Positions 59,875 to 64,000 of a stretch of DNA of 64,000 bases are shown here, in pieces. The DNA is from an uncultured Gemella sp. (lineage in GTDB: Bacteria; Bacillota; Bacilli; Staphylococcales; Gemellaceae), in contig CALHQV010000133.1 in assembly GCA_938038035.1 (NCBI GenBank), forward strand, positions 16,683 to 80,682, written 5' to 3'. The notes beneath the pieces were generated by a model that saw only the letters and a program-made list of their open reading frames with translations, did not search any database and was not told the origin of the DNA. The position numbers and the translations under genes are program-made. How positions within the stretch are numbered: the first letter of the stretch is position 1; each line of letters begins with the position of its first letter.

Positions 59875-62124
59875 CTATTTACCGTTTAGTAAATCGTCTA
59901 CTTCAGCTAATTGTAAACCAGAGATATCTGCATAATCATTTGCAGACACAATGGTTCGACACTTAGGGAAACGATTACAAGAGAAGAAATTACCTCGTTT
60001 ACCAGAACGAATAACCAATTGTCCTTTCTTACAACTAGGACAAGTCGTTCCAGTATTCACTGCTTTAGCCTTTTCAGTACCATCAATATTGCAACTGTAC
60101 TTACAAGGATTTTCTTTACGAGAATAGTTTTCACATCCTACGAACTTACGTCCTTTAAAACCTTCTTTAATTAAAAGACGACCATTACACTCAGGACATT
60201 TCTTACCTTCAAATACAACTTCTTCTTTCTTAGGACGATTGTTTTCTAAACTCTCTTTAAAACCACATTTCTTATCTGGACAAGATTTATACTTACCGTA
60301 TTTACCTTGCATTAAGTTAAGATTGTGTTGACCACACTTAGGACAGAGTTCAGCCATTTCTTCAATCTTACCAAATACAGATTTAGCTTCTTTAGCGGTT
60401 CTTTCTACGACTTGATAGAAAGGATTCCAAAAGTCGTACATAACCTGTTTCCAGTTTAGTTCACCTGAAGCAATCTTATCTAACTGTACATTCAAATCAG
60501 AAGTATAGTTATAATCGATGTATTTAGAAAAGTATTGTAGCAAGAAGTTAATGACTTGTTCACCAATGTCATTTAATACGAATCGTTGTCCATCCATGCT
60601 AACATATGCTCTGTCTTTTAATACACGAATAATATTAGCATAAGTCGAAGGTCGACCAATACCATAGTCTTCAAGTGTTTTCACTAAAGAAGCTTCATTG
60701 TATCTGGCAGGTGGTTTGGTTTGGTGTTCTTCGCATTTGAAGTCGACTACCTCTACTTTATCATGGTATTCCAATTCAGGTAATTTAGTATTCTCTTCTT
60801 TATCAGAATCTAAATCTTCACCTTCTTGATAAACAGCTAAGTAACCAGCAAACTTCAATACAGAACCAGAACTTCTAAAACCAAATTCTTTTAAGGTAAA
60901 AGAGACTGACAATGTATCAAATAGGGCAGGTTTCATCTGAGATGCTAGAGTACGTTCCCATATCAGCTTGTAGAGCTTGTATTCGTCGTTTCCTAGGCGA
61001 TTCTTAACGTCGGTAGGGGTAAGGTATATGTCAGTGGGTCGAATGGCTTCGTGAGCCTCCTGTGCCCCTTTAGCGAGCTTCCCATATTCAATCACATGTT
61101 CAGACATGTATTGCTTATAGTTCTTGCGACCAAATGCAAAGATATTATCCAATGCTTCTTGACTTAATGCGGTAGAGTCAGTACGCATATAGGTAATATA
61201 ACCATGGTCAGACTTACCATCACCTTCAAACAACTTCTGTGCTGTTTGCATGACACGTGTAGTCGTCCATCCTAATTTACGTACCGCATCTTGTTGTAAA
61301 GTAGAAGTACGATAAGGTGCTTTAGGTTTAACTGATTTCTTACCACGTTTTACATCAGAAACCAATAGCTTCTCACCTTTACCAATGTATTGATTAATGG
61401 TGTCCTTATAACCATCTACAATGTCTTTAGGAAATAAAGATTCTTCAAAAGACAATTTACCTAAGGCTACATCACCTACACGTACTAACTTAGCAGGGAA
61501 AGTAATATTATCCTTATTACCAAATACTGTCATTGTCCAATAAGTAGTAGGAACAAACTTACGAATCTCTTGCTCTCTTTCTACAATTAAACGAAGAGCT
61601 GGAGATTGTACTCGACCTGCCGATAAACCAGGAGTTAATACTTTCCACAAAAGAGGAGAAACATAAAAACCATATAGGTAATCAGACACAGAACGACCAA
61701 AGTGAGAATCTACTTTATTTTGGTCGATAGTACGTGGATTCTTAATGGATTCCAGTACGTGTTTTTCTGTAATCTCGTTAAAAGTTACGCGTTTAAATTC
61801 ACAATTCTTATTCACACCTCGAATTAATTCTTTTAAATGCCAACTAATACCTTCACCTTCTGTATCAGGGTCAGTTGCTAAATAAACAACATCTGCGCTT
61901 TTACATTTGTTTAATAACTCTTTGGTATTTTTAGCATTGTTTTTGTTTAAACAAAAGTGTTGTTTAAAACCATTGTTAACTTCAATAGCACCTTTATTTT
62001 TAAGGGAAATATCTAAACCACGTACATGACCAATAGAAGCCATTACTTGAATATTGAGTGGACGTACAAATTTACCAATTAGTTTTACCTTATTGGGAGA
62101 CTCCACAATCATGATACTTTTCAT
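59875..62124 (-). CDS. topA: DNA topoisomerase I (type IA)
   Basis: This encodes 749 residues. The ATG at 62124 (MKSIMIVESPNKVKLIGKF) follows TACAAGGAACAACAAC; the longer frame to 62157 has no ribosome site. The order is a TOPRIM domain (MIVESPNKVK with the catalytic Glu, and YLATDPDTEGEGISWHL with the DxDxEGE acids), GRVQSPALRLIVEREQE, then the active-site segment YITYMRTDSTALS with the nucleophilic tyrosine, ARYNEASLVKTLEDYGIGRP, and three C-terminal Cys4 zinc ribbons (CPKCGQ..CPDKKC, CPECNG..C, CPSCKK..CNRFPKC). It relaxes negative supercoils through a single-strand break. Its length and layout are like a compact bacterial TopA. Confidence 0.93.
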   Translation of the reverse strand: MKSIMIVESPNKVKLIGKFVRPLNIQVMASIGHVRGLDISLKNKGAIEVNNGFKQHFCLNKNNAKNTKELLNKCKSADVVYLATDPDTEGEGISWHLKELIRGVNKNCEFKRVTFNEITEKHVLESIKNPRTIDQNKVDSHFGRSVSDYLYGFYVSPLLWKVLTPGLSAGRVQSPALRLIVEREQEIRKFVPTTYWTMTVFGNKDNITFPAKLVRVGDVALGKLSFEESLFPKDIVDGYKDTINQYIGKGEKLLVSDVKRGKKSVKPKAPYRTSTLQQDAVRKLGWTTTRVMQTAQKLFEGDGKSDHGYITYMRTDSTALSQEALDNIFAFGRKNYKQYMSEHVIEYGKLAKGAQEAHEAIRPTDIYLTPTDVKNRLGNDEYKLYKLIWERTLASQMKPALFDTLSVSFTLKEFGFRSSGSVLKFAGYLAVYQEGEDLDSDKEENTKLPELEYHDKVEVVDFKCEEHQTKPPARYNEASLVKTLEDYGIGRPSTYANIIRVLKDRAYVSMDGQRFVLNDIGEQVINFLLQYFSKYIDYNYTSDLNVQLDKIASGELNWKQVMYDFWNPFYQVVERTAKEAKSVFGKIEEMAELCPKCGQHNLNLMQGKYGKYKSCPDKKCGFKESLENNRPKKEEVVFEGKKCPECNGRLLIKEGFKGRKFVGCENYSRKENPCKYSCNIDGTEKAKAVNTGTTCPSCKKGQLVIRSGKRGNFFSCNRFPKCRTIVSANDYADISGLQLAEVDDLLNGK

Positions 62125-62245
62125 GTTGTTGTTCCTTGTATAAAAAGTTATTTTCATATAGATAAAATAACAATGTTAAATATTCTTCATCATTTTAATA
62201 ATATAGGTTCTAAATTAAATAAAAAATAAATAACACATAAAACTA

Positions 62246-62280
62246 CTAGATACACTACCTATAATGGGTAGTGTATCTAG
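62246..62280. terminator. Hairpin between leftward genes
   Basis: A perfect 14-bp stem, CTAGATACACTACC with GGTAGTGTATCTAG, encloses a 7-nt loop, 19 nt after the 62299 gene on the minus strand and upstream of topoisomerase I. The 140-nt gap also contains an AT-rich leader for topoisomerase. Confidence 0.7.
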
Positions 62281-62298
62281 ATAGCTTAATAAACGCAT

Positions 62299-63087
62299 TT
62301 ACTCTTCAGAGTCTTCTTTCTTAGTAGCCATGGTAAGAAGCTCATTTAACTTCTTATCCATTTCTTTACCTATCTTTTTAAGTTGTACAAATCTCTCATC
62401 CATGGCTTTACTGATTTCATCTAGAGAATTAGGTCTACCGAGACTATCTTCTTTATTGATAGAGAGTTCAGATAAACGTTGTCTGACTAATAATTTACCT
62501 TTCTCTTCAGTTTGCTCTAACAGTGGTGTATAAATAATCACCATAGCGCTAGAGAGCATGTTGAAATAGAAAATCAGTACAGAATTAAGTCGATAAAAAT
62601 AGTTTGCTTTTTTCACACCGTTGATGGTATTTTTATACTCAAACATGATGAAACTAAACAAACCAAATGTAAAAACAGAAATGATAAACAAAACAATTGA
62701 CTTAATAGGTGCCCAGATATTAGCGTAGAATGATTGACGATAACCATTTAAACCATATATCTTTCTATATGCTTTAATACCGACAATAATACTCAGTACA
62801 GCTAATGCAAATAACTTCTCTGGGTCATTAGGTTGACTTTTCTCTGGCAATAGTTTAGCAGCCTCACTGTAACAAAACCCCATTGCAAATAAGTAGGTAT
62901 TGAATAGAAACACTTTCCATGTTGGTTTGTCATCTTCTAATAAACCAAAGTTAATATAAAATACCTTAGCTGCTGAAAAGATAAATAACAATCCACCAAA
63001 TGTATACGATAGTTTAATCAAATCAAGATTTGCAAATAAGCCTGACAATACTTTGTCGTTTGAGAATAGATTAGTAATAAATTCCAT
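62299..63087 (-). CDS. Multi-spanning membrane protein A
   Basis: This encodes 262 residues. The ATG at 63087 (MEFITNLFSNDKVL) has GGAG 9 nt upstream; the ATG 15 nt earlier does not. About four hydrophobic helices are visible (SYTFGGLLFIFSAAKVFYI, FLFNTYLFAMGF, ALAVLSIIVGIKAY, PIKSIVLFIISVFTFGLFSF), then one near LNSVLIFYFNMLSSAMVIIY, then a charged coiled-coil C-terminus (LGRPNSLDEISKAM onward). It is a clear paralogue of the next gene: APIKSIVLFIISVFTFGLF versus VPIKLLVIAIIHFLTLGLF. Function unknown. Confidence 0.7.
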   Translation of the reverse strand: MEFITNLFSNDKVLSGLFANLDLIKLSYTFGGLLFIFSAAKVFYINFGLLEDDKPTWKVFLFNTYLFAMGFCYSEAAKLLPEKSQPNDPEKLFALAVLSIIVGIKAYRKIYGLNGYRQSFYANIWAPIKSIVLFIISVFTFGLFSFIMFEYKNTINGVKKANYFYRLNSVLIFYFNMLSSAMVIIYTPLLEQTEEKGKLLVRQRLSELSINKEDSLGRPNSLDEISKAMDERFVQLKKIGKEMDKKLNELLTMATKKEDSEE

Positions 63088-63108
63088 ATTGAGAATCTCC
63101 ATGGTTAG

Positions 63109-63987
63109 TTATTTAAATTTGTTTTGATACGCTTCCAATAAAGAAGCATATTCTATTAAACTCTTAGGTTTACCGATTGTATTTTCAGGTAAAGTCTTAA
63201 CTTCGTTATATAAAGACAATATCTCATCTCTTTGACCAATAATCACTGAAGTGCTATTAGCCAATGGTAACATGATATAAGTAAACCCATTACATAACTC
63301 AATTAAGAAATTACTAACAGAATTATTCAAATGAGTATAAGTTACCCAGTTAGTAATAATCTCACATTCGCATTTAACAGCATTAGACATACCGAAAGTA
63401 CAAATATTAAGAATAGCAACAACGATAATCTTAATCGGTAAGAGTATATAAAGGTATAATACACCTGGATAAAACATCAGCGCACCAAATGGGTCTTCCT
63501 TAAACTTAGGGTCAATGATACGAATTAAACAAAACGTATACATGACATCACCAATAGTATTTAAACATTCGTTATAAATCTTATTGATAGGACTACCATC
63601 TTTCAGTCTAATTTCACCAATATAATCATGTGTAACCTTATACTCTACCATAGTCGCTCTAAATAAGCCTAAAGTGAGAAAATGAATAATAGCAATCACT
63701 AATAACTTTATTGGTACGAAGAAGTAAACATAAAGATTATCGTGATAAGACTCTTCTCTATTGTCATCGTTAATTCCTGTCATTTTACGTAAGGCAAGAA
63801 ATGTTACAGCAATAACAATTAACTGATCTTTAGTTATACTATACCCTAAATAGAAAAACCCTATAACAAATAGAGTAATGATTAAACCTACAACAATGAG
63901 TACAGATAACGATGGAATCAAGTTAATGTTCACTTGTTTATTAACAACTGTAAATCCATTAGATACCATTAAGAGTATCTTAAACAT
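63109..63987 (-). CDS. Multi-spanning membrane protein B (may extend beyond the window)
   Basis: This encodes 292 residues from the ATG at 63987. The frame is still open to the window edge, so the true start could lie outside. There are several transmembrane helices (LSVLIVVGLIITLFVIGFFY, QLIVIAVTFLALRK, VPIKLLVIAIIHFLTLGLF, LYILLPIKIIVVAILNICTF and a later one). The C-terminal IGKPKSLIEYASLLEAY matches LGRPNSLDEISKAM of protein A. The motif VPIK...T(L/F)GLF followed by EYK is shared and occurs twice in this protein. It is a tandem duplication with the downstream gene. Confidence 0.65.
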   Translation of the reverse strand: MFKILLMVSNGFTVVNKQVNINLIPSLSVLIVVGLIITLFVIGFFYLGYSITKDQLIVIAVTFLALRKMTGINDDNREESYHDNLYVYFFVPIKLLVIAIIHFLTLGLFRATMVEYKVTHDYIGEIRLKDGSPINKIYNECLNTIGDVMYTFCLIRIIDPKFKEDPFGALMFYPGVLYLYILLPIKIIVVAILNICTFGMSNAVKCECEIITNWVTYTHLNNSVSNFLIELCNGFTYIMLPLANSTSVIIGQRDEILSLYNEVKTLPENTIGKPKSLIEYASLLEAYQNKFK

Positions 63988-64000
63988 GGATAATGTAACC

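Noticed and set aside
1..64000. tRNA genes, IS elements, CRISPR arrays or attachment sites
   Set aside because: No cloverleaf, transposase, inverted-repeat-bounded element or spacer array was seen by eye on either strand. A tRNAscan-type search could still find a divergent tRNA.

Overview
The window is a 64 kb segment of an AT-rich jumbo bacteriophage of the phiKZ-like type, with dense genes on both strands and no cellular housekeeping genes, rRNA, tRNA, IS element or CRISPR array. The assignment rests on a multisubunit RNA polymerase of phage type, a T4-gp21-like prohead protease, a 2,817-residue tail tape measure with two cell-wall hydrolase domains, a UvsX/RecA-like ATPase, RNase H, a Rad50-like ATPase, a DNA topoisomerase I, a dihydrofolate reductase, tail fibres and a beta-helix tailspike. 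From memory, not checked here, the order protease / RNAP beta / RNAP beta-prime / transglycosylase, and separately RNase H / UvsX / beta C-terminal piece, resembles phiKZ gp175-178-180-181 and gp155-152-149. That would make the polymerase here the virion RNAP. The host cannot be read from the sequence.

Layout. 1-2687 (+): the end of one gene, then a 653-codon gene that appears to continue by a -1 frameshift at a T8 run into a 201-residue extension. 2734-19698 (-): one long leftward unit. It starts with the RNAP beta-prime N-terminal gene, overlaps into RNAP beta, passes through head genes including the prohead protease, then a DHFR gene and four unknown small genes, and ends at a strong bidirectional hairpin. 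19819-30575 (+): tape measure and a large virion protein. 30624-43213: mixed-strand blocks with a Rad50-like ATPase, baseplate spike, RNase H and unknown genes. 43278-48762: an internal-head-like gene, UvsX-like ATPase, an acidic protein, a candidate separately encoded beta C-terminal module and two unknown genes. 48927-59191: tail fibre and tailspike genes. 59251-64000 (-): unknown gene, topoisomerase I and two paralogous membrane proteins.

The most striking feature is the polymerase locus. The beta-prime N-terminal gene holds one group I intron and beta holds two. All three have recognisable P, Q, R and S core elements. Splicing rebuilds continuous, in-phase proteins of 553 and 1,483 residues. 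The introns sit at catalytic-centre codons: inside the metal-binding DxDGD motif of beta-prime, before the lysine of the GDK motif of beta, and after the SDMDD motif of beta. Two introns carry HNH homing endonuclease genes in the P1 loop. One of these reading frames runs on through the guide sequence and the P and Q elements of its own ribozyme and ends against R.

Nearly every convergent gene pair is separated by a perfect or near-perfect 11-18 bp hairpin. Several hairpins share stem sequences, and the DHFR gene lies between two copies of the same stem. No stretch over 300 bases lacks a gene apart from the intron segments, which are described as ribozyme.
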